DNA of 64,000 bases from Galbula dea (lineage: Eukaryota > Chordata > Aves > Piciformes > Galbulidae), in assembly GCA_013399015.1 (NCBI GenBank), contig VWZX01006564.1, positions 273,375-337,374 on the forward strand, given 5' to 3'. A program made the position numbers and the translations under genes. Each line of letters opens with the position of its first letter. Within the stretch, counting starts at the first letter, position 1. Of this stretch, positions 10,422 through 23,515 are shown piece after piece. The notes below the pieces were generated by a model. The model ran no database searches and was not told where the DNA came from. It saw only the letters and a list, made by a program, of their open reading frames with translations.

Positions 10422-13321
10422 ATGTGGTGCTTAGCTGTAGTGGATTTTCCAGTTTACTTTCATCTGAAAATAATCTTGTTTATATACACTTTGCAATCAA
10501 AACTAATCACAATAAATGAGAAGGATCAGGAGGTTTGTTTCAGAAGTGCATTACTGCTCCAAACAAAAGTGCTAATGAAGATTAATCTGCCAAAAATAAA
10601 TGTTGGGAAAGCTATTAGAAAAATGTTCTTATCAAGATTACTTTTCTCTGCTTTTCTGTTACAGGTGAGTCCCTAGAGCAGCTATGAACTCTGTTCATTG
10701 ACTAATTGTGTGGAACTTCCAAACTATATTCAGATATTAGCACACATACTGCTCAAAGTCATGAAATTTGGAAAGCACAGGCAAAGTATATCTAAAACCA
10801 TCACACCTTAAAGCAATGCACTAGTTACTGTCTTATCAGATACTGTAAAACCGGATCATTTAACTTCAGGATGAGATGACTACAAAGGGATATAAATTAC
10901 CTCAGATACATTAAAGAAGAAACAACTGATTAATTAGACAGGAAAATTGCAAAATCCACACAGTAAAAGCAGTAACTTTAAAATAAACTGACTTTTAAAC
11001 AGAGATATACATCACCTACTCTCCACCTTTGCTATTACTCAGTTTAATGTCAGAGGTGTATTAGTTACGAAGAAAAATGTCACAGTGAGCAATGTGGCTT
11101 CATTGCCAGATACTAAAATAACAAAGAAAAATTGTGGTTTTTTTCCTCCTTCTTTCTCTTTCAACCCCATTAATTGATCAAAAATTCTATAAGGATAGTA
11201 ATTTTTAAAAATACTTCATAAAACCAAAACCACAAAGTCCTAAACCTAGTGATGATTGAACACCAACCATTTTCTTTTTGTAGGGATTCAGTAAGAAAAG
11301 AAACACCTTTGTATGTTTTATATTGATTCAGAAAAACTTGCAGTTAGCTGAATGTGAGAGAGTTCTCTTTTCCTGAAAATATTGGGCAGTTGTCTAAGAA
11401 AGAGGAGACATATGACTCACTCCCCATAAATTTAAGTTTCTGGCCTCAGTAAAACAAGATCACACAAAAATATCTAAGTTCTTATAACAAATAAGGGGCA
11501 ATCTCATAAATAACTGTGTGGGCTTTTTGAATACATGACCTCCACATTTTTTAGAGAAATTATAGCTTGAAACATCATACTATTTAAATTTTTGAGGTTC
11601 CTCTCTGCAGATCCTTCTGTTATGTTCCTCTGCTCAAGGTAAGTATATTTTTCATTTTGTTCCAAAGGTGGCTACATTTTAGAAGTGGATTAAACAGTAA
11701 TCAACATTCCACTTTATGTACATTTGAAAAGCATTTTGCAGTGAAATGTGCTTTGAATATGTGAAATAATATGAAGACTGTCTAAAATGAGTTTTGTAAG
11801 ACAAAAGAAATTAAAGGAATCAAAAGTTTTTTGTGTATTTCCTGATCAGAAACAGAAAACAGAACATATTTTTGTCATTGTCTCCCTCATCCCTTATTAT
11901 TTCTAAAGATACCCCTTTATCAGTTGTGAAGTTTAATAAAAACATTGTAACAAACAATGCTTCACAAGCTTCAGACAATTAATCCTTCACAAACTCTATC
12001 AAATTAGGCAATAATAATAATATTTCCAGTTTGTATGTTAGGAAAGGAATCGTTGAGACCATGAGAAAATTTAAAAGAAAATTCTATTTTTCTGAATCTC
12101 AAAAATACATTATTTATTGTTTACCTGTAAAAATAATACAGGTATTATTTGTAGCTATATGTACTATTTGTCCATAGACATTGCTATCTTTTCTGTTCCT
12201 GTTTCCAATGGCCAAAGAAGGATGTATTTCTAGAAATACTAATTTTATTAGCATTATTTTATATTTAGGAAATTATTTTAACCAGTTATGTGGAGAATGT
12301 GGAAAGGAGTGAAAAATGCCAGTAATTATACTTTTATAGATAACAAGAAGGCTTGCAAGTTCAGTTCAAATGTTCTGCTTACAATTGTCATATACATACA
12401 CATATATTTAGAGACACTACAAGTATTCTGATGTTAAGTATTTTTCTTTTTCCTTTTCTTTAATTTAGATTAGCTTTTCATTTATAATTTATTTTATTTT
12501 ATGTTAGATTGTATTTAGATCACAAATAAATCAAAAACACTTCCTACTTTCTGTTATTCCCCTGAACCATCAGCAAACTGATATTTAGTAGTTATCAGCA
12601 GAGGTAGCCTCAAAAATGCAATTAAAAACACCTACAGGGCAGGTACTCTGAAGTGATTTAAAAGAGATATTGTTCACTTTTTTTGAGAAGGACTCCTACT
12701 TTCCAAGAAAGGAAATGCCTACTTTTTAGCCTGGAGTTAATCACCTCTTTATCTAAACTGCTATGCTTAATGCTTCTTATTAATTAAATCCAGGCAGATA
12801 GTAATGGTAACATTAAGTAATGAACCTCCCATTTGTCAAAAGAGAGGTAGAAAATTTGGTCTTCAAACAGGTTCCATCTTCACAGAGAGGTTATTGCCCA
12901 CCTACAATGAACACCTGCTTGCTAACAGAGTATATAGTTCCCTATGTCCAAATTTCGGAGCCTACAAAAGAATATAACTCCCTTTATAATCTTAAACATT
13001 GAGACGATTCAACATTTTCATATTACATCCACTGTACTTTTCAGAAACATCAAATCAGTCTCACTTTGCAAATGTAGAGTGTACAGGAAAAGATTTTTGG
13101 ATGTCCATTCCCTGTCAAATTTCCTTGTAGTACTCCAGTTAAGATGATGGAATTTGTCTATACTACAAAACAAGTGTTCAGCATGCCCACACCCCAAATT
13201 GTCTAAGCAAGACTTACAGATTCTAAAAGAATATATGTGCAGGTAATTCAGAGATGATGACTATTTCTGCACATCACTGGAACACTGTGAGAAATGCAAC
13301 TCTTTCTGAGGTATGTCACAA
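10422..13321. other. AT-rich stretch, nothing recognised
   Basis: I found no repeat signature, LTR signal or convincing open frame on either strand. Confidence 0.45.
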
Positions 13322-13432
13322 AGAATCACAGAGGTTGGAAGAGACCTCCAAGATCGTCAAGCGCAACCATACCTATTACTAAGATACCACTAAACCATGT
13401 CCCTAAGTACCACTGTCTGCATTCAGTCAGGG
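13322..13432 (-). mobile_element. Old CR1 fragment, 'AAACCATGTCC' subfamily
   Basis: AGAATCACAGAGGTTGGAAGAGACCTCC, then AAGATCGTCAAGCGCAACC and CTAAACCATGTCCCTAAG, mark the 3' UTR of the CR1 subfamily that reads GGACATGGTTTAGTGG on its coding strand. It lies head-on to another copy of this subfamily about 55 bp downstream. Confidence 0.85.
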
Positions 13433-13486
13433 AAACTGCAACCAATGTCTTATGGATTAGAGGCCATATTTACAACAACAATCATT

Positions 13487-13652
13487 ACATTAGGAAGAGG
13501 TGAAACCTCCATCCCTGGAAGCATTCAGGAAACACGTGCATGTAGTACTTGTGGACATGGTTTAATGATGAGAATGGTAGTGTTAGGTTAAAGTTTGGAG
13601 CCAGTGATCTCAGAAGTCTTTTCCAACCACAGTAAAGATTCCATGACTCTAT
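13487..13652 (+). mobile_element. Old CR1 fragment, same subfamily, opposite orientation
   Basis: ATTAGGAAGAGG joins directly to ACCTCCATCCCTGGAAGCATTC, which implies an internal deletion. GGACATGGTTTAATGATG, CTCAGAAGTCTTTTCCAACC and a worn tail (GATTCCATGACTCTAT) follow. It forms an inverted pair with 13322-13432. Confidence 0.88.
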
Positions 13653-15256
13653 AAACAATTTAATATTCTTCAAAATGAAACATATTACTCAAGTCAATGA
13701 ATATAATATATTCATTAGTCTTACAGTCAACAATTATATAAATTCCTTGATTCACAAATATTGCCTAAGATTTTGGTAAACTTATGAATGAGATTGTCAG
13801 TCTTATTGGGTGATAAACTGGTAAAAATATCTTAAGAATTCTGGACTGAAATGCAAAAGACATAGTTATGCTAAGACAGTCACAGAACAATGCCACTGCT
13901 AAAAGGAATATAGATAATTGATGCTTGGTCTTCACTTTCTTTTGGCATACTTTATTTAAAGAATGCCAGTCAGAATAGGGAACAATGATAATGATGCCAT
14001 AATCTGGAAATATAGAATAGAAACTTTATGCTATTTTTATTTTTCTTGTAAGTATATCTGGTTGAGTACATAATATATGGTTATCAGATAGCTAATGGTA
14101 ACCAGAGACTTGACAACCAAAATTACTTAGGTCTAATGAAGATAAATAGCATTCTAGACATGGATGCATACTACACACTGAAGAGAAATTGACACTGATA
14201 ATGTTGCTAGGCAACTCACCTTCCCATTTAAAACATGTATTTCCTATAATTCTACTGTACATGTATCCAGAAAAAGATGAAACTGGGGGAAAGGGATGGG
14301 AGGGAGGGAAATGGACACTAGGACTGTCTTTCACTGAATTACTGATGCATATTAACATATCAGAAAATATACTGTATTCACTTATATAATTTTATTGTAT
14401 TCTTAAACATAAAGTCTTCATTCTTTTTTTGTGGATATTATATATATAACAAGGTAAGAAAGCACTGCCACTTTACTTCTGGTGGGGTTTAAAAAGTTTA
14501 ATTGTACATTTTCATTGAATAATGATGCATTCTTCAGAGATTTATATTGGTAGCTGGGCAATTATCTTAATACAGTGCCAATCATTATCTGTAAGTGGAA
14601 GAAATCATATTTTGTCTCTTTCATTTCAAACAGTAAGAATAAAAGATTCAATTATATCACCATTTATTCTGTATGTAACCAGTTTAGGCCAGATTTCTGT
14701 TTTTAATTTTCATTCTTTCTCTTACCACAGAATAAGTCTATGATTTTTTTTTTTTTACATAGGGTCTTCCTAATGCTATACAAGTACCACAAAAGTGTCA
14801 TAATTAGGATTTATTTCTAACAAAGCAAAATTGAATTACCATTAAGAAAAGTGTATAGAGCTTAATGATATTCTAGTAAAGCTCAGAAACCCATCCTGTA
14901 ACAATAATTTCTCTAAGAACCAGCTCTATTATGTTTTCTTGGGTTTGCTACATCTCTGATTAATATACGCTCCAAGAAACATGAAGAGTGTTTACTGCAA
15001 AAGCAGATGTCATTTTGCATTTCATTCAACAATCTGACTCTTTGTTTTATAAACTACTTTACTCCTGCATTCACATAGCAATTTGGTGAGAAGAGTAAAG
15101 CTATAGAAAGGCATCAATATACTTACTATAGTACAACAAATACAGTGAATTTAAAATAAGTTCAGCAGTGTGCTTGATATGGAAATACAAGTTGTTTAAT
15201 ACTGTTCCTGTCTGTTTCTAGATGACAATCATAATAAATATTCACCTTACTGAAAT
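13653..15256. other. AT-rich stretch, nothing recognised
   Basis: A T-run of about 12 lies near 14745. No gene or dispersed repeat is recognised. Confidence 0.45.
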
Positions 15257-15360
15257 ACAGAATCACAGAATATTAGGAGTTGGAAGGGACCTGGAAAGAT
15301 CATCTAGTCCAACCCCCCTGCCACAGCAGGATTCCCTAGACCAGGTCACACAAAAGCGCT
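15257..15360 (-). mobile_element. Short CR1 3' end
   Basis: ACAGAATCACAGAATATTAG, GAGTTGGAAGGGACCTGG, CATCTAGTCCAACCCCCCTG and GATTCCCTAGACCAGGTCAC make a close match to the copy at 5461. Homology breaks at AAAAGCGC, where the 5461 copy continues GTCCAGACAGG. A small tandem duplication abuts this break. Confidence 0.95.
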
Positions 15361-15442
15361 ATAGCTTATATAGCTTATATAGCTATAGTTTGTTCAAGTT
15401 CATAAAGTATATAGTTCATATAGTTTGTTCAAGTTCATAAAG
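15358..15442. repeat. Short tandem and direct repeats at the CR1 5' junction
   Basis: Two TATAGCTTAT units at 15359-15380 are followed by a perfect 24-bp direct repeat (15384-15407 and 15419-15442; core TTTGTTCAAGTTCATAAAG). The cluster starts exactly where CR1 homology stops. Confidence 0.85.
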
Positions 15443-18400
15443 GCTTTTATTTTTGTTTTATACTCCTAAAGGCTAGAGGTTTCATTTTATATTTAATAAA
15501 ATATGAAATATTCAAGTACAGAATGTCAATCTGAAAGAAGAAATAAACCAGGTCAGCCTAAACTATGAGCCCTTCTTAAAAGAATGGATACAAAGGTTCA
15601 ATGAAGGAAAACCCAACTTTTTGATATAATCAATATGTCTACCATCATTCCTACATATTACATAATTTCTCTATAGTTCTTTTCTGTGTATATTTTTGTG
15701 TTACTTTATACCTCTAGGATACTGAATTTTGGAGGAGATGAGTCAGCAACTATTTACAGTCTTTTATTGTCTCATTTTGCCACATATTTAACAATTCCAT
15801 ACTATAAACACATCTACAAAGTGTTTTTAAGCTACTTGAAAGTAGGTCATCTGTGTGAAAGAGGAAGATTTGCAGAATAAAGTTGTTAGGAGAAAATAAT
15901 CCTGGGTAACTCTCTTGTCTGTTTACAACATTCTTCTATAAGGCCAATAGTTCTTTTAGAAGAACTGGAGGAGACAAAACCTAGAGACACAGTTGAGTAT
16001 CTGAAATGGGAAACTAAGTTTATCTTCATACAAAAATAATGGTGAAGGGTCCTGGAGATGAGAGTAGCCATGAGAATTGGAGGTATTTGAGATGACACAA
16101 AAGAAGCTGGTTTGATTAATAGAAATCCTCCACAGGATGTATATTTATAAATTCTTCTCTTAGATTCAGAAATACAGCATTCACTGAATTCAAAGATTAG
16201 AGGGATTACCCAAAATTAATAAAATTCTGCTTTGTGGAATAGCTACAGTAACCCTGGAGTTGTCCTGAGGAATGAACTTTTTATTGATACCCTTATATTT
16301 AAGCTAAAAGCAGACAAAAATCAAAAAGGAGTAAATCACTGATTATTACTGGGATAGTTCCAGGATCTAATTTAAAACTGTTTTTCTTCAGAATCTGCTG
16401 TCTTTTGCTGGTTAACTCAGTAGTAAAACAGGAATTAGGAAAGTATACTCATAAGTGAGATGATCAGGGAGTCAAATTTTTCATGCCATTTAGATATTTC
16501 AATACAGTTCTGATAATACAGACAGAGTTTAGCATATTTTAGTGAGGGTTATTCACACATGCCTATACTTTTAAGATAAACATGAACCACAGCACATCAT
16601 GTCACTTGTATTTAAGCACTGAACAGTGGCATGGAACAAAGACTGCAGAAAACCTGACACTTCTGTTTCTTTAAATCTAGAATTAGGTTTTGTACATTAG
16701 GACTGATTTCAGTTTTAACTTCAGACAAAAGGTTTATTCTTTCTGTAATAAGAATTAGCAATAGGAATTATAGAACAGCAAGGTATTTTTAACATTTATA
16801 TTGCTGAGACGAGTAGGTGGCATAGATATGTTCAGCAACACAAAAGGACTGTGGAGAAAAGATTCTGTTAAAGCATTGCTTCATATCAGTAGTGAAGCAC
16901 AGTAATAACACTCAGCAGGCTACAGCCTTAAGGGCAACAAGAGATTTGACACACTGAAATTCATAACAAGGCAGATAGATAGACAAAATGCAAACTTAAG
17001 GAACTGTTTCCCATATAAAATGTTTTCTCAAAGACTGTGTTTAATTTATTGTATGAGTACCATTAGAGGAACATTGTAATTCATATTGGTGTATGTTTAT
17101 TTTTTCATGTGTTTTTCTTCTTTTTCCTCAAGCATAATTTGCTAAAAGTTATATTATTGCAGTAGCTATAAATATACTGAAACACAAAATCTATCATCAG
17201 TATTTAATTTGGTAGTCATTGCACTATTAATTTACTTCTTTAATTTAAAAAACACCCAAAACAAAGTAAGAAGTAAATAAATGTGCATTCAAGCTATGTA
17301 TTGACTGATAAATTATTTTCTGATAAGTTACAATTATTGTCCTTATAGTCTGTTTAATTATAGATTTTGTTTTCTGATTCTCTATAGGGGGTTTTCTTGT
17401 TACTCTTAATATTCTGTTTATCATAGAACAATTTCCTTTTTATAGCTGTATGTGTAAAGAGATTTAGGGTGACAATATGAAAAAAAAATAACATGAGCTC
17501 ATGTTATTGAAGGATGTGGATCACATCCAGACATGGTATTGACAAGTGATTGGATATGGTTCATTACACAGTTAAGAAAACTAATATTAGGTATATATGT
17601 ATGAACTTAGTGCCTGATCTTCTATTATAGCCAATGAGAAGCTAGAAAATGCAGTCAGCAGAAGCAGGATAATAATTCAGTTGTCTGGATATTATACATG
17701 GAATTTTGCTTCTTAAACAGAAATCTCAAGTACCTCTTGCAGCACTGAGTGGTTTCTGACTCACACAAGTCTGGTGGATATGACATGGAGAACTTGTGGC
17801 TTGCTGGAATGGCAGCCAGAAGCCATGTGATACATTTTAGGCAGACTAAAACTATGTTTAGATAACTGAACTATGCCTTTAGACATCAGAGTTCCCTGCA
17901 CTCCACTGTAATGTTAGCTATCAGGGAGCCCTTACATGTTGATATGTGGTTGTACATACCTAAATTTAAGTGTCAGTCTTAACTAAATTGTACATTGCAG
18001 TCACACTCCTTGCATTAATTCCTGTTTTCTTAATGTAAATCTATAATGTTATCCAGTTTAACAAAAATTATATATCTCTACAATACCTAATAGGTATAAA
18101 TACAAAATTTTCCTTGCACAAGAAATTTGGCTTCATAAACACAGCAAAGACACTCTCAAAAATAAAAGCTATGAATAATCAACAGGAAAAGAAAATACCT
18201 ATTTGATTGTCAAACATACTGTCTTATACAAATGAAAAAATACATGGTTAGACTATCTTATGATAACAGTTATAATGATTCATTCATTTGTTGCAGAATC
18301 CTATGGATAAACAAACCCAGTATTCTCCTAGACAGCAAATTAATTTAGTTTAATTCTGCAAAGAAAATAATCTAGTAATGAAACATTACTTAGAATAAAG

Positions 18401-21400
18401 GTATATAAACTCATTCCTTGTTTGTATCTTTATTCCAACTATTATCTCAAATGAGAAGGGGAATAGACTACATGACAGAGCATCTTTCTTTTACTGCTAG
18501 AAAGGGAGAATTTAATTAATATGAAAATATTTCCTGTGTTTATATTTCTTTTCAAGTCAATATTTTATTCTCTAGGATTTCCCTTCCTTCAGAAACTGCT
18601 GAACATACATGTTCAAAGCAAAATTCATGGGATGAAAAGGAAAAGCAACAAAGAAACATTCAGTTTTATAGTGGTGAAAGCTGACCAATCACAGACAAAA
18701 TATATTAATTAGAATTCTGAATGTATGGGTGTAAGCATACATATATGTGCATATGTGTATGCACAAACATTTCAGGTTTTTTGGTGGATCCTGATTATTT
18801 ACAAGGATATGTATTTGTATTGAGCTTTTTGAAATAAACAAAGATATACTGTGCATTAGACTGCAGTTATGTTTTCTTCAAGTCTTCAGATATTTCCAAA
18901 CAAACCACTGTATTTGTTATAAACACGAAATTCAAGTACTTTTCATATATAGCTCAAACAATATCTACAGCATTAGTAAACATGACAGTTTTAGCTCTGG
19001 ATTTCTTTTATAAGATGTACTGAAAACAGAAAAAAACAGCAAAAGAAACCCACACATGTGTGGAATGTGCTTCAAACAACAACAGACATAAATTAAAAGC
19101 AAAAATTTAAGCTGAACTGGTTTCTTTGCTGTTGTTTTTGTCTATACAGAGAAAATGTGTGTTTGAAGAAAACATTCAACCAACAGTTACCACAACAGAG
19201 AAGACAAATGTGTTTCACTTAGTAACAGAAATAACTTCCTTGAAAAACTTTAAGAAGTCCAGATTGATTACCACTAGAATTACAGTAGGGTTGGCAAGCA
19301 TAGATTCAAGGTTATTTCCCAGGGAACAAGTACAGTATTAGAAAAACCCCCAACACCTCTATATCAGCTCTGTTCTCTTGTTCTGATTATAGAATTACTG
19401 TTCTTTTCCCCATTCTTATTTGTTTCAATAAATGGTAATTTAGTTAGAAACAAACCCTAATACAATTTTTGTCCTTATCAGAAATAATTTATATTAATCC
19501 ATCTTGTACACTAGTACATGTTTCTCTGTATGGCTTTCACATACATGACCAAGGAAATCATGGACATAAAATGGCTGAGGATTCAAATACATTGTTTGAA
19601 TTGTTAATGAAAGTTTGTCTCACTAGTATTCAGACTTTGAATTTAATTCTCTTAAAGGCTTAATATGTTTAATGTGTATGATAAGACACACAATATTTAT
19701 ATTCATATGAATACTTATAGTTCATATGAAGTCCCTAGGAACATTTACACTGCATATATTTCTATAGGTGTTTTATTAAATTGGAGCATATTCAAATGTA
19801 GTGATATTGTGCAGATTTATTTTAAAATAATTTTTAAAAGCCTTGGGGGTAAAAGAATCTTCATCTCTTCCTCTTTCTTATTTTGCAGATGTGCCCAGAA
19901 AAACAGTAATAATCTACCTTGTAGATTGCTTTTCTCATACTGTACATCTTTTTCCCTCTACCTCACAGATTTTTGCATTCTAGGTTTTGACATCTTAGGG
20001 CAAAATGAGCAGAGGTTTTCACTTTCACAAATCATATACATTAAGCTTTTGCTAAAAGAATCCACAATAACATGTCTCCTACAACATCTTCATTCAGAAC
20101 TCTGTTGAAAGTTTTTTTGAGAGGTAAGTATAAACTTTAAACTAACTATAAGCTATATATAAACTAACTTCAAGAAAAATTTAGTCACCTATCCATCTAC
20201 ATTACTAATAATTTTCCAGGCTGTTCTTTTTGATTTTGTGGCAATCTCCAAAAAGAATATTTCTGTGAACCAGTCACACTGTAAAAGACAGATGACATAC
20301 AGAGATTTCACACTTCATTTAGAAACTGATGGACCTTTGGTATAAAAAGCTGATTTAAAATATTAGCTCTTTATCAGACATTGTCAAGAAGGTAGTAGTG
20401 TCTTGCTGGTATCTAGGAGGCTTAGGCTACTATGCATACCAATAGTCTTATCATAATTTTTATTAAAAATAGCTTTTGGTACAGCCTTTAGGTCTTAACA
20501 GATGTTTAGCTACCGAAACTTTTAGCATTATTGGCAATTTCTAGAAGAAATTTAAAGCTTTTCTTTTCTTATTGAAAGTTGAAAGGAAAAGTTTATCTTA
20601 TACACTTTTCTCTTTCCCTGTTGTGCACTCTCTATCATCACCCCACTCTGCCCCCTGTTCAATTAGACCATGCTCTGTTTCTTGCTGTCTTTCAAGAAAT
20701 ACCTCTGGTAGGAAAAATCAAAGTGAAAAAAAATCTCTTTTTCTGTAGTTTAAGAAGGATCCCCATTACTGAACATGATAAGGGGTACCTCCTAAAAATA
20801 TCTCTTTAATGCTCTAAAACAGTCCAGCTGGAGCTGAAAAAAAAATGAAAAAGCTTTGGAACACAGTTCCACAATTACAATTGCAATTATCTAATTATCC
20901 AGAAAAATGTAATTTTGCCTGTCTCTGAGAAATACAATATACATACAATTAATGAACTGGCTGGTAGCTAATAGTGAAACTTGTCAGCCACAGGAGATAC
21001 TGCAGAGTCAAGAATAATTTAAAACATAGAGTTTAACAATTAGATCCTGTAATTACAATAATTCAAATGCTAACACAAAATACATTCCAGCTTTATTAAA
21101 CTTTAAACTTTCCATGATATCTGGTTTTAAGTCTTGAGTTTAAAGTACTGTTTGACAGAAGAACATTACGCAGCCTTTTGCATGTGCATGTATGTAATGT
21201 AACATACAATGTAATGCAACATACTACAAACCCTGTGTCTGCCCACAGATAATGTTGTCACATCTTTCAAAACAATTTATCATACTGATACTTAATAAGA
21301 CATGAACAATTCAGAAAGCACTCTATGACTCACCAGTGTGACTCATGCTCAACTGATGAATTTGCAAGAGCTGCAAAAACTTAATTCTTTGTTTTGATGC

Positions 21401-21621
21401 TAATGTGAAAGAGACAAAAATTGTTGCCAGCAGTAAATAATTGAATTGGTCTCCAAAAAAAGATCTTACAAATATTGTCAAAAATATCACCTAAAGAATC
21501 CTGTAAAATTGTTTTATAACAATTTTTATATTGTGTAGTCTGTTCATACATAGCATTCCAAATTTAATTTCCTTACACTACTTCTCTCTCACCTTCGATT
21601 TATTCATTTTTTAACCTTTAA
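15443..21621. other. Longest stretch without a recognised repeat
   Basis: About 6 kb of AT-rich DNA in which I see no CR1 or LTR signature. It contains a perfect 22-bp palindrome (17487-17508) and a 147-codon open frame (19665-20105, +) with no family resemblance. Such a frame is about the longest expected by chance in 64 kb of this composition. Confidence 0.45.
17487..17508. repeat. 22-bp perfect palindrome
   Basis: The arm AATAACATGAG is followed at once by its exact reverse complement, with no spacer. An A-run (17480-17488) precedes it. No binding function can be assigned from sequence. Confidence 0.9.
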
Positions 21622-21830
21622 GGTTGGATATTAGGAAGAAGTTCTTCACTATGAGGGTGTTTAGGAAGTGGAACAGGTTGCCCAGAGAGGTTGTGGAGGC
21701 CTCATCCCTGGAAGCTTGATGGGGCCCTGGGCAACCTGATCTAGTGCATGGTGCCCCTGCCAGGCAGGGGGGTTGGAACTAGATGATCTTTGAGGTCCCA
21801 TCCAACTCTGACAATCCTATGATCCTATGA
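21622..21830 (+). mobile_element. CR1 LINE fragment, 3' end
   Basis: GGTTGGATATTAGGAAGAAG, GTTGCCCAGAGAGGTTGTGG, GGCCCTGGGCAACCTGATC, GGGGGGTTGGAACTAGATG, and a tail of two ATCCTATG units. The usual block between CCCTGGAAGC and the TGGCCCTGGGC motif is shortened, so the ORF2 end carries a small deletion. Confidence 0.95.
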
Positions 21831-22962
21831 GCTGTACAGTATAACAAAAGAAGTTAAAACAAAATAACACTAATAATTGCACTAGAAGAAGTAAACTTTT
21901 TAAGTGTCTTCAAATTAAGTTTTTATTGATTTCCCCAGTGTGGTACCAGTTTAGATCACATGCAAACCTACAGAAAATATTTAAATCACATGATAATGGC
22001 AATATAAAACTAAATAAAATACACCTTAAAACCAAAACGTTAAATTGGAACCAATAAAAAACTGAGTAACTTTAGCAATGTTTTATAAGCTCTTGAATAA
22101 GAACAATGAAGAGTACAAGAAATCTACTTCAGTGGATTAAACTTTCTCTGGGAATCCTGGAGAGCAGCTCTGAGTTTCTGTTCATTCTCCTGCAGAGCTT
22201 CTGCTATAATTCAATATAGAATTTTAGTACATCCTCCATATTTCAGGAACTACCTTGTTATTTTCATCTACTTCAGCATATGACAAACAGTTCATAGTTG
22301 TGTCTTAAGCTTCTGCAATTAACATTTCTTTGTGTGTGCCTTAAAAAGTTCATTCCAAATGTCTATTACTTCTGAAACAGAAAGAAGAAGGAGCTATTCT
22401 CCAGGGTAAAGATTTTCAGACTAATCAAAGACCATCTATATAGTCAAAACATATGGCAAACTTTGTAAAGTAGGTTTAGTGGGTTATACACATAAGCAAT
22501 ACTTTTCACAAATAAATAAATTCTAAGTATCAGTTTCCATGGAATCAAGATATTTTTAATGATGAAAGGAAAACATTCTGACAAATGTGTGCATACAAGA
22601 AATGGAAAATAGCATGAAAGGAAAAGGTAATTTTGAGAAAAAGTAAACAGAACTCTTACAAATGCTTTAATAATGAAGACCTACCACTACAACAATATTA
22701 ACAGCTGGTATACATGGGATAAAAGGCATTACAGAGGTATGGGAACTGATAATCTAGAGCAGTTGGGTGCTAAGAAAATTTGTTGGGAAGCCTTCTTTTA
22801 AATTGCAACAGATTTTTCAAAATATTGCTATTCATACTTCCATAGTTACTGTCTTCACAATACAAGATTTTAAAATTTAAAATCGACTGGATCTGTGAAA
22901 ACAGAGTCAATGGCATATTTTATTCCACTTTCTTATTGTTAAGTTTGAGGCACTTGTTTTAC
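21831..22962. other. AT-rich stretch, nothing recognised
   Basis: No repeat signature or gene is recognised between the two CR1 copies. Confidence 0.45.
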
Positions 22963-23185
22963 TTTGGGTGTTAGGAAGAGGTTCTTTACCCAGAGAATGG
23001 TGGAGCATTGGAACAGGCTCCCCAGGGATGCAGTCATGGCACCAACTCTCATGGAATTCAAGAAGCACTTGGAAAATGCTCTTAGACACATGGTGTGACT
23101 TTGGGGTTCTCCTGTCCCTAAACAGGAGTTGGACTCCATGATCCCTGTGGGTCTTTTCCAACTTGGGATATTCTGTGATTCTGTA
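22963..23185 (+). mobile_element. CR1 LINE fragment of a distinct subfamily
   Basis: TTGGGTGTTAGGAAGAGG, GAACAGGCTCCCCAGGG, CAGGAGTTGGACTCCATGATC, CTTTTCCAACTTGGGATATT, and the tail ATTCTGTGATTCTGT. Its 3' UTR (GGGGTTCTCCTGTCCCTAAACAGG-like) differs from the other copies here, so it is another CR1 subfamily. The 123- and 90-codon minus-strand frames over it are antisense shadows. Confidence 0.92.
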
Positions 23186-23435
23186 ATAGCAGTAGAGGTG
23201 AAAATTGTCATACAATTGCCAGATAGAGGTGAAAAGGATAAGAGAATTTGAGTTTGTCTGCCATGTATATCTCACCAATTTATGTAGACCTCATTGTCGC
23301 AGATCTGTTTTGTTTTTAGAGAATTGAAGGAAGGAGGAGAAGAAAAAGAAATTATGTGATGCCTGCTAGAGAAGACAAATTGTCTTATTTAACAACACAA
23401 ATTAAAACTGCATAGGAGTTATTTGTTGCAGTGTT

Positions 23436-23449
23436 ATAGCATAGCCTTC
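23436..23449. repeat. Left copy of the 14-bp target-site duplication
   Basis: ATAGCATAGCCTTC occurs here and identically at 23516-23529, on the two sides of the 66-bp LINE insertion. Confidence 0.9.
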
Positions 23450-23515
23450 TTGCAACAAACGTGGGTAGAGCCCTTCCCAAATCTTCGTTCACTAAGCCTA
23501 GCCATGATGATGATG
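23450..23515 (+). mobile_element. 66-bp, extremely 5'-truncated LINE insertion, same family as 1-327
   Basis: The piece corresponds to 262-327: the last few codons with the stop, the same short 3' UTR (AGAGCCCTTCCCAAATCTTC), and the GATGATGATG tail. It is bounded by exact 14-bp repeats, the usual mark of target-primed reverse transcription. The insertion is just the 3' terminus, so reverse transcription aborted almost at once. The 14-bp duplication has no mismatch, so the event is probably not very old. Confidence 0.93.

Noticed and set aside
19665..20108. 147-codon open frame on the + strand
   Set aside because: No motif or family resemblance, composition like the surrounding AT-rich DNA, and about one frame of this length is expected by chance in six frames of 64 kb at this base composition.
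22907..23278. 123- and 90-codon minus-strand frames
   Set aside because: They run antisense through the CR1 at 22963-23185 and its flanks.
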